From contig NZ_CANTKB010000004.1 of the NCBI RefSeq assembly GCF_947654165.1, forward strand, positions 100,895 through 164,894: DNA of 64,000 nt. Direction: 5' to 3'. The position numbers and the translations under genes were made by a program. How positions within the stretch are numbered: position 1 is the first letter of the stretch; every line of letters starts with the position of its first letter. The notes under the pieces are model-generated. The model ran no database searches and was not told the origin of the DNA. It saw only the letters and a list, made by a program, of their open reading frames with translations. Positions 23,832 to 33,671 of the stretch are shown one piece after another. This stretch comes from an uncultured Blautia sp. GTDB lineage: Bacteria; Bacillota; Clostridia; Lachnospirales; Lachnospiraceae.

Positions 23832-26800
23832 ATTAACACAAAGAATTCTTTCCCTGTTGATGGTGTTCGCAATGGTCATGGGTATGCTCTTAGAACCTGT
23901 GCAGATTTATGCGGCACAGCCGGGGGAAGATGCCGGACAGATGAAAGCAGGTCCGGCAGATCCGCAGCCAGATGGTAATGGAGGCACTACGGATCAGGGC
24001 GGTACACCGGGAGGAGATGGTGGTGAGACAACGCCACAGGACACAACAAAGATTACATTGGATCTGACCAGTTTGAATCTTGTCGAGGGAGAGACTAAAG
24101 AAATAATAATTGTTAATCTGCCAGAAACAGCTCAAGACATCTCATGGGTAAGTGGAAATACAGACACAGCAACCGTGACTGCTCATTCAGACGATAATAG
24201 TAAGGCAACTGTAACGGCTGTAAATGCAGGAACAACAACAATAACAGCGACAGTTGACGGACAAACAGCAACAGCCAATGTGGCAGTTTCTGCTAAAACC
24301 TATGAAGTAAGTGGAACAGTTACTTCTGCTTCAAATAATCAAGCAATATCAGGCATAACAGTAAGTGTAAATGGTCAAGATGTTACCACAGAAGAAAATG
24401 GAACATATACAGTTATGTTGCCGGAAGGTACTCATAATGCGACATTTACAGGAACAGGGTTTGTAGATAAAACAGCTACTATTATTGTAGATGCTAATGG
24501 TGATGTATCTAATGCGGATGTTCAGATGAGTTTGAAACCAGTAAGCGTTACGATGTCTTCATCTGAAATTTATGTAGGAGGAACCACAACTGCAACAGTA
24601 AATGGTGAACTACAGGATTATGACATTGTTTCCTGGGCTTCTAGTGACTTGGTAACAACTAATGGAACTACAATCACAGGTAAAAAAGCTGGAAAATTTA
24701 ATGGTGCACCGACTGTTCAATCTAAAAAATATGGATCGGTAGTGGTGAATAGTACTACAGAAGTAACTGTTGTAGAGTCTCCAACAGATGTTTTAGTAAC
24801 GGCAGCCATTAGCGATGATAAGAAAAAAATGAATCTGTCTGCACAGGTTACATCATCTAAGAATGATACTCATCCAACAAGCGGAATTGTTACCTTTACG
24901 ATTGCACGTAAAGACGGGCTTCCTTTTGGAAAAACATTTACTGCTGAATTAAATGATAAGGGTATAGCAGAGGTAACAGCAGAAAAACATATCGGAAAGT
25001 TTCGCAGTAATTATATTGTTACAGCCACTTATGGGGGACAGGAAGGATATTATTTAGGAAGCGAGCAGAGTTGTGATGCTTTGCCAGAAAGTGAGATTGA
25101 AGAAACATTAGCATACTATGATACTCCAAATGGAGAGGAGAAGACATTTTCTCATGATAAACCACGGGAGCTTGTTTATGGCGATAAAAAATCTATATGG
25201 ATTGCTACAGAAGAGGGCAAAATTGTAAACGAAGTATATAGTACAGCTTCAAATACCGTTACAATCAAAAAGAAAAAAGAAGAAAATGGACTTACAGAAT
25301 TTGAAATTACTGCGGTAAATGTAGAATCTCAGAATCCTGTAGAAAAACTTATCTTTGTACAAAAAGAAGCAGGAGACCAAAATGAAGTAGTCGGCTATGC
25401 AAATGCTTATTTTAAGGTGAATCCGAGAGAAATTGATATTGACGCAGATAACTCATCTATGACATATTCAAAGATTTATGATGGCGACCGCAAAGTTTTT
25501 GAAAATTCTAATTCAAAAGATTATATTAAATTAGGATCAATGCCTTTAAAGGGTGTTCTTAATAATGATGATGTATTAGTAGATTTAGAGGCTGTGTCTA
25601 ATATTAATGGTGAACTTCCGGAAAAATTTTCATTAGACACAACTACAGATGAGAAAACAACAATTACTTTTGAACAATCACAGCTTACACTTAAAGGAAC
25701 AAAGGCACATAATTACACTTTGAAAGAAAAAACAAACGTAACAATTCCAGCAACTGTTACGATTATGCAAAGACCTGTAAACATTGCTGTTAGAAATGCT
25801 ACAAGATCTTTTGGACATGCCTATAATAATGGAATCAATAATTCAACGGATTATGCATTCAGTCCAGAAGATTGGTTAGAGGTACAAATGGGTACAGGAG
25901 AAGGGACTGCAGGAATTATTGAAGCTGATTATCAAGATCCAGATAGTTCGATAGCTTTGATAGAAGAGCAAGAGAATGGAAATGCAGCGATTCCTGAAAC
26001 ATATCCAAATGCACTGTCTGTAGATACTACTCAGATTCCAAATTATAAAAATTATGTATTTACAATTACTAAGGGTACGTTGACTATTGTGAAAGAAGAA
26101 ATTTCTACAAATGTGAAAGAACTTTCTTCTTATATTGCATTAGAAAATAGTGTTGATAACACCACCATGTATTTTGATAGCACAAAGAAACTCTGGGTAA
26201 AATCAAATGTCGGAACTCTGAAATTATCTGCTAAAACAGATAAATTATACGATACAGTTCAGTTATTAGAGGTTGATGGACAGTCAGTAAATGTAAGTTT
26301 GACGGATGGTTATACATTTACAGATGAAACAAAAGTGGGAGAAGTTAAATTATCTTTGCAGTTAAAAAACCAAGATGGTGCTACATCTGTACCTTTTGAT
26401 TACACCATTTACTTGGACAATACGATTCCAGAAGTTCAATTTAGCTCAGTAAAAGAAGCAGAAAAAACACCATTGGAAGCTCTTGCAGATAAAGTTACTT
26501 TTGGTGCTTTTGAAAAAGCGAAATATACAGTACAGGTAGATGTATCAGAATCAGTTGAGACTTCATCCGGATTAAAAGAATGGACTTACATGGTTCTTCC
26601 TCTTAATAAGGACATGATTCTTGATTCAGAAAAACCAGACAGTGAATTAATTGCTTATATTGAGTCTTTAAAAGACAATGGTGAATATCAGTGGAAACCA
26701 ATGATTACAGGGAACACAGCAACGATTCCAATTGAAAGCAAAAAAGCAGAAGATGAAAACTTTGTAGCTAACAATTATGTGGTTCTTGTAAAACCATATG

Positions 26801-29800
26801 ATAATGTAACCAACAGTAAAATTTATACTTCTCTTGGAATTATTCTTGATAATAATGAACCATATGTAGATTTGGATTTGGCTGCTGGAGAAGAGAACAA
26901 AGAAGTTTATGATTCAGATGTCCAGTTGCATATGACCATTACAGATAATAATAAACCAGTAGACAAGACGGTTTCCGGTTTGAAAGAGGTTTATTATCAG
27001 ATTGCTATAGGACAGGATAAACTGGACGATGAAAAGAAGGAGTATCTGTATCAGGTAGAAGAAGGAAAACGATATACTTTAGACGAGCTTCAAAAAGAGG
27101 TATTGTCAAGAGATATTACAGTGAAAAAAGAATGGAACTCCAACGATATCTGGGTACGTGTGACTGCTGTAGATAATTCAGGAAATGAATTTTATGCGTA
27201 TAAGCAGTTAAAGATTGATATCGTAGACCCAAAGGTAACGGTAAAATACGAGACAAAAGCTACAGAAGATTATGCACCATATTACAAAGAAGACAGAACC
27301 GCAGTTGTAACAATTAAGGAGAGAAATGTAGATTTTAATAGAAGCAATGAACTCTGGTTCGACTTACAGCGTGAAGGTGAAGCAAATTCTGTAAGACACA
27401 CACTTTCTTCCTTGAAAGCAGTGGAAGGTATCACAATTGATTCTGTGATAGACTCTGAAGAAGGAAGAGATAAAACTCAATACACAGATGAAAGAACTAT
27501 CGAAATGAGAATCCGTTTCCATGGTGACAACAAATATAACTTTGACGTTCACTGTACAGATACAGCCGGAAGAGCTAATAAAGAAGAAAATGGTACATAC
27601 TTTGTCATTGATAAAACAGCTCCTAAATTAAATGTTGCATACTGGAATTCAGATGGTGCAGTAGGAGTAGCTGGAAGCGAAGATGGCCGTGTTTATAGTG
27701 GAAAACCGGTTACTGCTAAAGTGGAAATCGAGGAACACAACTTCGCTTATGCAGACAAAGATGTTCCAATTGATGTGAAAGTTACCGCAAACAAAGTAGG
27801 TGCAGGGGAAGAAATTCCTGATTATGCAGCATTAGAAAAAACAAATAGTTTAGACGTATGGAGCAATAATGTAGATGTTTACACCAGCACCTACACCTTC
27901 AACTCCGACGCAAACTACACCCACAGCATCACCTACACCGACCTTGCAGGAAACACCGTTTCTTGCGGTCCTGGCTACTTCACAGTAGACAAGACTCAGC
28001 CAACAGGTACGGTAGAAATCAAAGGATTTGGTTTCTGGGAAAGCCTGTTAGAGAAGATTACATTCGGTCTTTTCAGCCCATCTACCGTAGACGTAGTTAT
28101 GACTGGTGCAGACCATACTTCACCGGTTAATCCGGTACAGTTTGCAAGATTCCATGACCAGATGACCAGAGATGATCTGGAAAACTACAATGGATGGTCT
28201 TCCGCTTCCCAAGAGAAGCCAGAATCCGCAGCATTCTCTGTAAGCCCGGATGAACAGTTTATTGTTTATACAAAAGTAACAGACTATGCAGGAAATTATC
28301 AGTACTTTAGTTCTGACGGTATGATTGTGGACAGTACAAAACCGGCACCGGTAGTTACTATTACAAACCTGAGCCAGGCTCAGAATGGTATCTTTAATGA
28401 AAACGTAACCTTACAGATCGATGTAGAAGACCCGACAGCAGGGGAAACATACTCCGGTCTCGAAAAAGTCTGGTACACAGTTTCCGCAGCAGGAAATGTG
28501 ACCACAAGCGAGACCATTGAACTGTTAAATAACGGTGGAAATAAGGTACAGGGAAATAAGACCTTCAGCAAAGTGATCACAGTTCCGGCAGATGTTTACA
28601 ACAGCAATGATGTAAAAGTACAGGCGTTTGCTACAGACTTCTCCGGCAATCAGGGAGACGGTGAAATAACAGAGCTGAAAATTGACGTGACTAATCCGAC
28701 TATCTCTGTTTCCTGGGATTTAAACAACCCATTAAACGGCAGATATTACAAGGATACAAGAACAGCAACTGTCACAGTTACAGACCGTAACTTTGACCCG
28801 AACAATGTAAGATTCAGCATTACCAACACAGACGGAACTTCTGCTAATATCAGCGGATGGAGCAGCAGCAGTAATATCGGTGTATCCGATACCGCTACAA
28901 GCACCTGTCAGGTATCCTTCCCGGCAGATGGTGATTACACCTTTACTCTTGGATGCACAGACCTGGCTGGAAACAGTGGTGAATACGGACAGACAGATGA
29001 GTTTACTATTGATAAGACCATCCCGGTTATGACCGTTTCTTATGACAACAACAATGCAAGAAATGGAAACTTCTTCAAAGAAACACGTACAGCAACCGTA
29101 ACCATCCGTGAGCATAACTTTCATGCAGCAGATGTGCGTGCAGCCATCACAGCAAGTTTGGAGGGCAGCGGAGTTTCCGCACCATCCATCAGCGGCTTCT
29201 CAGGAAGCGGTGATGTACATACAGCAACCGTAAATTACAGCACTGACGGTGATTATACCTTTGACATTGACTACACTGATATGGCTGGAAATGCAGCAGC
29301 AGATTACACTCAGGACAGCTTCACAGTTGACCTTACAGCACCGGAACTGGAAATCACAGATGTAGAAGATAAATCTGCAAACAACGATGCTGTAGCACCA
29401 AAGGTTGAAGCAACAGACGTAAACTATGATGCAAAAGGTGTTACCATGACACTGACAGGTGCCAATAACGGAAACGTAGAAGTGGGCAAGATTGTCAGTG
29501 CGATCCAGAACGGACAGTCCATGAAATACAATGATTTCGCAAGAACAGAAGAAATGGACGACCTGTACAAACTCCAGGCAAAAGCAGTGGATAAGGCAGG
29601 AAATGAAACACAGAAAGAAATCATGTTCTCTGTAAATCGTTATGGTTCTGTCTTTATCTTAGATAATGACACCAAAGACTGGCTGAAAACAGGGGATGAA
29701 GGATATACCTACATCAGAGAAGAAAAAGAAGTAGGAATCCGTGAAATCAATGTTGATGCTATTGAATCCAGAAGCATCACCGTAAACCGTGACGGTGACC

Positions 29801-30480
29801 TGGCAAATCTGAAAGAAAACACAGACTTTACTGTGAAGAATTCCGGTTCTGATGCACAGTGGAAAGAAGCACATTATGTAATTGCAAAAAATAATTTCGA
29901 AGAAGAAGGTAACTATACAGTTATTCTCAACACACAGGATAAGGCTCAGAACAGCATGAACAACACCAGTGTGAAGAAAGCGAACAAGAATCTTCCAATC
30001 GAATTTGCAGTAGATAAGACAGCTCCTACTGTTGTTGTATCTGGTGTGGAAGATGATACACAGTACAGAGCAGCAGAGAGAACTATGATTGTAGATGCTA
30101 AGGATAACCTGGCACTTACAAAAGTTTCTATCAGTATTGACGGAGAAAAGACCGTATATGATGGAGAAGAACTGCTGAAAGATAACGGTGTCATTGAAAC
30201 TGCGGTTGCAAGTGCAAACCGTTGGCAGAGTATTGAGATCACAGCAGAGGACGCAGCAGGAAACATGCCGGGACAGTCTGAAAAAGCACTGGAAGGTGAA
30301 CCTGTTGTTCTCCGTGTTCTGGTAACACCGAACATTGTGATTCAGTACTATATGAATAAACCACTTTTCTATGGCTCTATTGCAGCTATAGTGATTATGG
30401 CAGGATTGATTATCTTCCTTGTTGCTAAAAAGAAAAAAGGTAAGAATAAAAACTCGAAAAGTATGTCATCCGTCGGCTGA
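23815..30480 (+). CDS. Very large Ig-repeat surface protein with C-terminal membrane anchor
   Basis: A 2221-residue secreted protein. A signal peptide (ILSLLMVFAMVMGMLLEPVQIYA) precedes a Gly/Pro-rich linker, a Big_2-like domain (about 82-156, WVSGNTDTATV), a carboxypeptidase-regulatory-like/Cna-B fold (about 162-240) and many Ig-like modules. The second half repeats a signature of the type DxAGN followed 10-15 residues later by FTVDKTxP at least eight times (for example around bases 27560, 27940, 28280, 28640, 28970 and 29290). The end is a membrane helix (FYGSIAAIVIMAGLIIFLVA) plus KKKKGKNKN; there is no LPXTG. Early codons are AT-rich, those after about 27880 are GC-richer. Likely adhesin or envelope sensor linked to the kinase cluster. 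Confidence 0.9.
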   Translation: MKGKRKLTQRILSLLMVFAMVMGMLLEPVQIYAAQPGEDAGQMKAGPADPQPDGNGGTTDQGGTPGGDGGETTPQDTTKITLDLTSLNLVEGETKEIIIVNLPETAQDISWVSGNTDTATVTAHSDDNSKATVTAVNAGTTTITATVDGQTATANVAVSAKTYEVSGTVTSASNNQAISGITVSVNGQDVTTEENGTYTVMLPEGTHNATFTGTGFVDKTATIIVDANGDVSNADVQMSLKPVSVTMSSSEIYVGGTTTATVNGELQDYDIVSWASSDLVTTNGTTITGKKAGKFNGAPTVQSKKYGSVVVNSTTEVTVVESPTDVLVTAAISDDKKKMNLSAQVTSSKNDTHPTSGIVTFTIARKDGLPFGKTFTAELNDKGIAEVTAEKHIGKFRSNYIVTATYGGQEGYYLGSEQSCDALPESEIEETLAYYDTPNGEEKTFSHDKPRELVYGDKKSIWIATEEGKIVNEVYSTASNTVTIKKKKEENGLTEFEITAVNVESQNPVEKLIFVQKEAGDQNEVVGYANAYFKVNPREIDIDADNSSMTYSKIYDGDRKVFENSNSKDYIKLGSMPLKGVLNNDDVLVDLEAVSNINGELPEKFSLDTTTDEKTTITFEQSQLTLKGTKAHNYTLKEKTNVTIPATVTIMQRPVNIAVRNATRSFGHAYNNGINNSTDYAFSPEDWLEVQMGTGEGTAGIIEADYQDPDSSIALIEEQENGNAAIPETYPNALSVDTTQIPNYKNYVFTITKGTLTIVKEEISTNVKELSSYIALENSVDNTTMYFDSTKKLWVKSNVGTLKLSAKTDKLYDTVQLLEVDGQSVNVSLTDGYTFTDETKVGEVKLSLQLKNQDGATSVPFDYTIYLDNTIPEVQFSSVKEAEKTPLEALADKVTFGAFEKAKYTVQVDVSESVETSSGLKEWTYMVLPLNKDMILDSEKPDSELIAYIESLKDNGEYQWKPMITGNTATIPIESKKAEDENFVANNYVVLVKPYDNVTNSKIYTSLGIILDNNEPYVDLDLAAGEENKEVYDSDVQLHMTITDNNKPVDKTVSGLKEVYYQIAIGQDKLDDEKKEYLYQVEEGKRYTLDELQKEVLSRDITVKKEWNSNDIWVRVTAVDNSGNEFYAYKQLKIDIVDPKVTVKYETKATEDYAPYYKEDRTAVVTIKERNVDFNRSNELWFDLQREGEANSVRHTLSSLKAVEGITIDSVIDSEEGRDKTQYTDERTIEMRIRFHGDNKYNFDVHCTDTAGRANKEENGTYFVIDKTAPKLNVAYWNSDGAVGVAGSEDGRVYSGKPVTAKVEIEEHNFAYADKDVPIDVKVTANKVGAGEEIPDYAALEKTNSLDVWSNNVDVYTSTYTFNSDANYTHSITYTDLAGNTVSCGPGYFTVDKTQPTGTVEIKGFGFWESLLEKITFGLFSPSTVDVVMTGADHTSPVNPVQFARFHDQMTRDDLENYNGWSSASQEKPESAAFSVSPDEQFIVYTKVTDYAGNYQYFSSDGMIVDSTKPAPVVTITNLSQAQNGIFNENVTLQIDVEDPTAGETYSGLEKVWYTVSAAGNVTTSETIELLNNGGNKVQGNKTFSKVITVPADVYNSNDVKVQAFATDFSGNQGDGEITELKIDVTNPTISVSWDLNNPLNGRYYKDTRTATVTVTDRNFDPNNVRFSITNTDGTSANISGWSSSSNIGVSDTATSTCQVSFPADGDYTFTLGCTDLAGNSGEYGQTDEFTIDKTIPVMTVSYDNNNARNGNFFKETRTATVTIREHNFHAADVRAAITASLEGSGVSAPSISGFSGSGDVHTATVNYSTDGDYTFDIDYTDMAGNAAADYTQDSFTVDLTAPELEITDVEDKSANNDAVAPKVEATDVNYDAKGVTMTLTGANNGNVEVGKIVSAIQNGQSMKYNDFARTEEMDDLYKLQAKAVDKAGNETQKEIMFSVNRYGSVFILDNDTKDWLKTGDEGYTYIREEKEVGIREINVDAIESRSITVNRDGDLANLKENTDFTVKNSGSDAQWKEAHYVIAKNNFEEEGNYTVILNTQDKAQNSMNNTSVKKANKNLPIEFAVDKTAPTVVVSGVEDDTQYRAAERTMIVDAKDNLALTKVSISIDGEKTVYDGEELLKDNGVIETAVASANRWQSIEITAEDAAGNMPGQSEKALEGEPVVLRVLVTPNIVIQYYMNKPLFYGSIAAIVIMAGLIIFLVAKKKKGKNKNSKSMSSVG

Positions 30481-30570
30481 ATCAAACCATTTGTCGGATA
30501 TAACAGTATTTTTTAGAGACTCTTGCTACGATGTGTTTAAGTTGAAACACAGAACAGGAGGCTCATATGA

Positions 30571-30864
30571 ATGAAGAATCTAAAGCAATACATAGAAAAT
30601 TTATATTTGCCTGGAGCAGAGCAATATAACAAACTTTTAACTGGAACGTATAATGAAAAAATTGCAGAGATTAAAAATCTATATAGAAACGGGATGTTTA
30701 CGGATGGAGAGGGAAATGTTTTTGCAGGGGCGTTGGTCTTTGTTGTAGAAGTTAAAACAACCACAGAAGTAAGAAAGCTGATGGAATTAAAAAAACATGT
30801 GGAGCCAATGCTTAGTATTTCTCTGGATATGCCGGTGAATATTTGGGTCAAATCTCACCTATGA
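30571..30864 (+). CDS. 97-residue protein of unknown function
   Basis: A small soluble protein: helical N-terminus (LKQYIENLYLPGAEQYNKLL), a segment NGMFTDGEGNVFAGALVFVVEVKTT and an amphipathic end. AGGAGG lies nine bases before ATG 30571; a 20-codon frame starting at 30567 competes for the same site. It lies alone between the Ig-repeat protein and the metal-GTPase promoter. I do not recognise the family. Confidence 0.55.
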   Translation: MKNLKQYIENLYLPGAEQYNKLLTGTYNEKIAEIKNLYRNGMFTDGEGNVFAGALVFVVEVKTTTEVRKLMELKKHVEPMLSISLDMPVNIWVKSHL

Positions 30865-30872
30865 AATACCCC

Positions 30873-30902
30873 TTGCACTCTTTATAGAACATGTGTTATA
30901 CT
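30873..30902 (+). promoter_or_regulatory. Promoter of the COG0523 GTPase operon
   Basis: TTGCAC (30873-30878), an 18-bp spacer and TATACT (30897-30902). The leader that follows holds a GCAGC-GATT-GCTGC hairpin with five T (about 30929-30948) and a second GGGGCG/CGTCCCC hairpin (about 30963-30993), suggesting attenuation before the gene at 31027. Confidence 0.6.
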
Positions 30903-31026
30903 CTCAACCGAGAGGAAATCTAACAGGCAGCGATTGCTGCTTTTTGACAATTTAAACAGTAAGAAGGGGCGGGAGTAAGACTTTCGTCCCCTTTTCCATT
31001 GTTTTCTAAGAAGGGAGACAGACAAC

Positions 31027-32052
31027 ATGACAAAAATAGATATTTTTTCAGGATTCCTGGGAGCAGGAAAGACAACATTGATCAAAAAATTACTGACAGA
31101 GGCTTACAAGGGTGAGCAGGTCGTTTTAATCGAAAACGAATTTGGAGAGATTGGTATTGACGGCGGATTTTTGAAAGAAGCAGGAATTGAAATCAGAGAA
31201 ATGAACTCCGGTTGTATCTGCTGTTCTCTGGTAGGGGATTTCGGAGAAGCTCTGAAAGAAGTGATCAAAACCTATCATCCGGACAGGATCATTATTGAGC
31301 CATCCGGAGTAGGCAAATTATCAGATGTTATCAAAGCAGTACAGAAAGTAGAAAATGAAGTTGACATAACATTAAACAGTTTTACCACAGTTGTGGATGT
31401 GACAAAATGTAAAATGTATATGAAAAACTTCGGAGAGTTTTTCAGCAATCAGATTGAATACGCAGGAACAGTTATCTTAAGCCGTACAGATACACCAAAA
31501 GCTACAGATGACAAGGTACAGACAGCAGTGGAATTGATTCGTTCCCTGAACGAAAAGGCTGCGATTATCACAACTCCCATCGAGCAGCTTTCCGGAGCGA
31601 AAATACTGGATACCATGGAGCATAACCGCTCCCTGGAAAAAGAACTGCTGGAAGAAGAAGCATGCCCGGTATGCGGCGGACACCATCATGAGCACCATCA
31701 TCACGATCATGAAGAATGCGGATGCGGTCATGAGCATCACCATGAAGGCCATGAGCACCATCACCATCATCATGCAGATGAAGTGTTTACAAGCTGGGGA
31801 AAGGAAACGATCAAAGCTTATACCCAGGAAGAAATCAGCAAGATTCTGGATACACTTTCCACAGATGACAGTTATGGAATGATCCTTCGTGCCAAAGGTA
31901 TGGTAGAAGGAAAAGACGGACAGTGGATTTACTTTGATATGGTTCCGGGTGAAGCAGATATCCGAACAGGAGCACCTGATTATACAGGAAGATTATGTGT
32001 TATCGGCTCCAAGATCAAAGAAGAGAAGCTGGCAGAATTGTTTGGATTGTAA
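31027..32052 (+). CDS. COG0523 (CobW/ZigA-type) metal-binding GTPase with His-rich loop
   Basis: A 341-residue G3E-family P-loop GTPase that handles transition metals, most often zinc. Seen: Walker A GFLGAGKTT (9-17), ENEFGEIGID (36-45), the metal-binding C63-x-C65-C66 in GCICCS, EPSGVGKL (about 92-99) and a very His/Cys-rich stretch (about 213-251) before the C-terminal CobW_C-like domain. The His cluster could store or ferry metal. The gene is followed 35 bases on by a second COG0523-type gene; both share the promoter at 30873. Zinc is the most likely ion, but nickel or cobalt cannot be excluded. Confidence 0.9.
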   Translation: MTKIDIFSGFLGAGKTTLIKKLLTEAYKGEQVVLIENEFGEIGIDGGFLKEAGIEIREMNSGCICCSLVGDFGEALKEVIKTYHPDRIIIEPSGVGKLSDVIKAVQKVENEVDITLNSFTTVVDVTKCKMYMKNFGEFFSNQIEYAGTVILSRTDTPKATDDKVQTAVELIRSLNEKAAIITTPIEQLSGAKILDTMEHNRSLEKELLEEEACPVCGGHHHEHHHHDHEECGCGHEHHHEGHEHHHHHHADEVFTSWGKETIKAYTQEEISKILDTLSTDDSYGMILRAKGMVEGKDGQWIYFDMVPGEADIRTGAPDYTGRLCVIGSKIKEEKLAELFGL

Positions 32053-32087
32053 AAACAGGAAAAAGTTGCAGAAAGGAAAACAAACCT

Positions 32088-33044
32088 ATGATGGAAGACG
32101 AAATCAGAGTTCCTATATACTTTATGGCAGGATTTCTGGAAAGCGGCAAGTCTACATTCCTGGATTTTACTATTGATCAGGAATATTTCCAGATTGAAGG
32201 TCAGACCCTTCTGATTCTCTGCGAAGAGGGAGAGGTAGAGTTTGATGAGAAGAAATTGAGAAGAAGCAGAACTTCTGTGGAGGTTCTGGACAGTTTTGAG
32301 GAATTGACTCCAGAACGTCTGGTGGCCTATGATGCGTTCTATTCTCCGGAACGTGTAATCATTGAATACAATGGCATGTGGCAGGTAAGTAAATTTGAAG
32401 AAATGCAGCTTCCAAAAGACTGGGGAATCGTACAGCACATTGTTACGGTAGATGCAAGTACATTCCAGGTTTATATGAATAATATGAAATCATTGTTTGT
32501 AGAGATGGTGCGTAATGCAGATATGGTTCTGTTTAACCGCTGTCAGATGGACATGCCTCTGGCTTCTTTCAGGAGAAGTGTAAAGGTGGTAAATCAAAGT
32601 GCAGAGATTATCTTTGAGGACGAAGAGGGAGAGATTGAGGATATTTTTGCAGAAGAAATGCCTTTTGATGTTAATGCGGACGTGATTGAGATCATGGATG
32701 AAGATTATGGTATCTGGTTTATCGATGCGATGGATCACCCGGAAACCTATGAAGGCAAGAAAGTAGCTTTTACCGCTATGGTTCTGAAATCACGGGAACT
32801 GGCAAAAGATGTGTTTGTTCCGGGAAGAATGGCAATGACATGCTGTGCGGATGATACCAGCTTTATCGGATATGTCTGCAAAAGTTCTGTGGCAAAAACT
32901 CTTAAAACAGGTAAATGGGTGAAGGTGGTTGCTTCCGTAGATTATGCGTATGTGGAATCTTATCATGGTGAAGGTCCTGTGCTTACTGCCATTTCCATTG
33001 AACCTACAGAGCCTTTGAAGCAGGAATTAGTATATTTTAATTAA
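32088..33044 (+). CDS. COG0523-type GTPase fused to a TIGR03943-like domain
   Basis: A 318-residue protein. The N-terminal half is a degenerate G3E GTPase: P-loop GFLESGKST near residues 14-22, IIEYNGMW where the first GTPase has EPSG, and no CxCC motif. The C-terminal part (about 215-315: YEGKKVAFTAMVLKS... FVPGRMAMTCCADDTSFIGYV) matches the pattern of the TIGR03943/YcgQ soluble domain, normally partnered with a YcgR-type permease. The start at 32088 follows GAAAGG; the frame is open upstream but without a ribosome site. No permease gene is adjacent. It probably helps metal allocation together with the upstream GTPase. Confidence 0.75.
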   Translation: MMEDEIRVPIYFMAGFLESGKSTFLDFTIDQEYFQIEGQTLLILCEEGEVEFDEKKLRRSRTSVEVLDSFEELTPERLVAYDAFYSPERVIIEYNGMWQVSKFEEMQLPKDWGIVQHIVTVDASTFQVYMNNMKSLFVEMVRNADMVLFNRCQMDMPLASFRRSVKVVNQSAEIIFEDEEGEIEDIFAEEMPFDVNADVIEIMDEDYGIWFIDAMDHPETYEGKKVAFTAMVLKSRELAKDVFVPGRMAMTCCADDTSFIGYVCKSSVAKTLKTGKWVKVVASVDYAYVESYHGEGPVLTAISIEPTEPLKQELVYFN

Positions 33045-33054
33045 GGAGAATCAT

Positions 33055-33657
33055 ATGTTTTTAATAGCAGGGCTTGGAAACCCAGGGAGACAATACGAAA
33101 AGACCAGACATAACATGGGTTTTGATACCATAGACGAGCTGATTGATCGTCACCGTATTCCACAAGGGGGAATCGCCCACAAGGCCATGTATGGAAAAGG
33201 AATGATTGCCGGAGAAAAAATTCTGGCAGTAAAGCCTCTGACTTATATGAACCTTAGTGGAGAGGCTATCCGGGAGTATGTGAATTACTATAAAATGGAC
33301 CCGGAAACAGAATTGATCGTAATCTATGATGATATTGACCTGGAACCGGGACAGATACGGATCCGCAAAAAGGGAAGTGCAGGCGGTCACAATGGGATAA
33401 AGAGCATTATCGCTCAGATAGGAACCCAGAATTTCTACCGCATCAAAGTCGGCGTTGGGGCAAAACCGAAAGGCTGGGATCTGGCAGATTATGTCCTTGG
33501 CAGATTTTCTTCGGAAGAGAGAGAACTGGTGGACAAAGCTATCTGTGATGCTGCTGATGCAGTGGAAATGATTCTGAAAGATGGGATTGAAGCTGCCATG
33601 AATCATTATAACGGAGCGGCAAAAAAGAAAAAAGCAACTGAAAACAAGCAGGAATAA
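33055..33657 (+). CDS. pth: Peptidyl-tRNA hydrolase
   Basis: A 200-residue esterase that frees tRNA from stalled peptidyl-tRNA. Motifs: LIAGLGNPGRQYEKTRHNMGF at the N-terminus with the conserved Asn10 and catalytic His20, KPLTYMNLSG (about 62-71), DDIDLEPG (about 92-99) and GSAGGHNGIKSI (about 106-117). The C-terminus has a Lys-rich tail. It begins 10 bases after the GTPase stop with an AAGGAGA site and is followed by mfd, an order common in Firmicutes. Confidence 0.97.
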   Translation: MFLIAGLGNPGRQYEKTRHNMGFDTIDELIDRHRIPQGGIAHKAMYGKGMIAGEKILAVKPLTYMNLSGEAIREYVNYYKMDPETELIVIYDDIDLEPGQIRIRKKGSAGGHNGIKSIIAQIGTQNFYRIKVGVGAKPKGWDLADYVLGRFSSEERELVDKAICDAADAVEMILKDGIEAAMNHYNGAAKKKKATENKQE

Positions 33658-33671
33658 CAGGAGAACGCTAT

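Noticed and set aside
30300..30480. Sortase anchoring of the Ig-repeat protein
   Set aside because: There is a C-terminal hydrophobic helix and basic tail but no LPXTG-like motif before it; it is treated as membrane-anchored.
31477..31773. 98-codon minus-strand frame rich in Met/Val
   Set aside because: Antisense of the His-rich loop (CAT/CAC codons read as ATG/GTG) of the metal GTPase.
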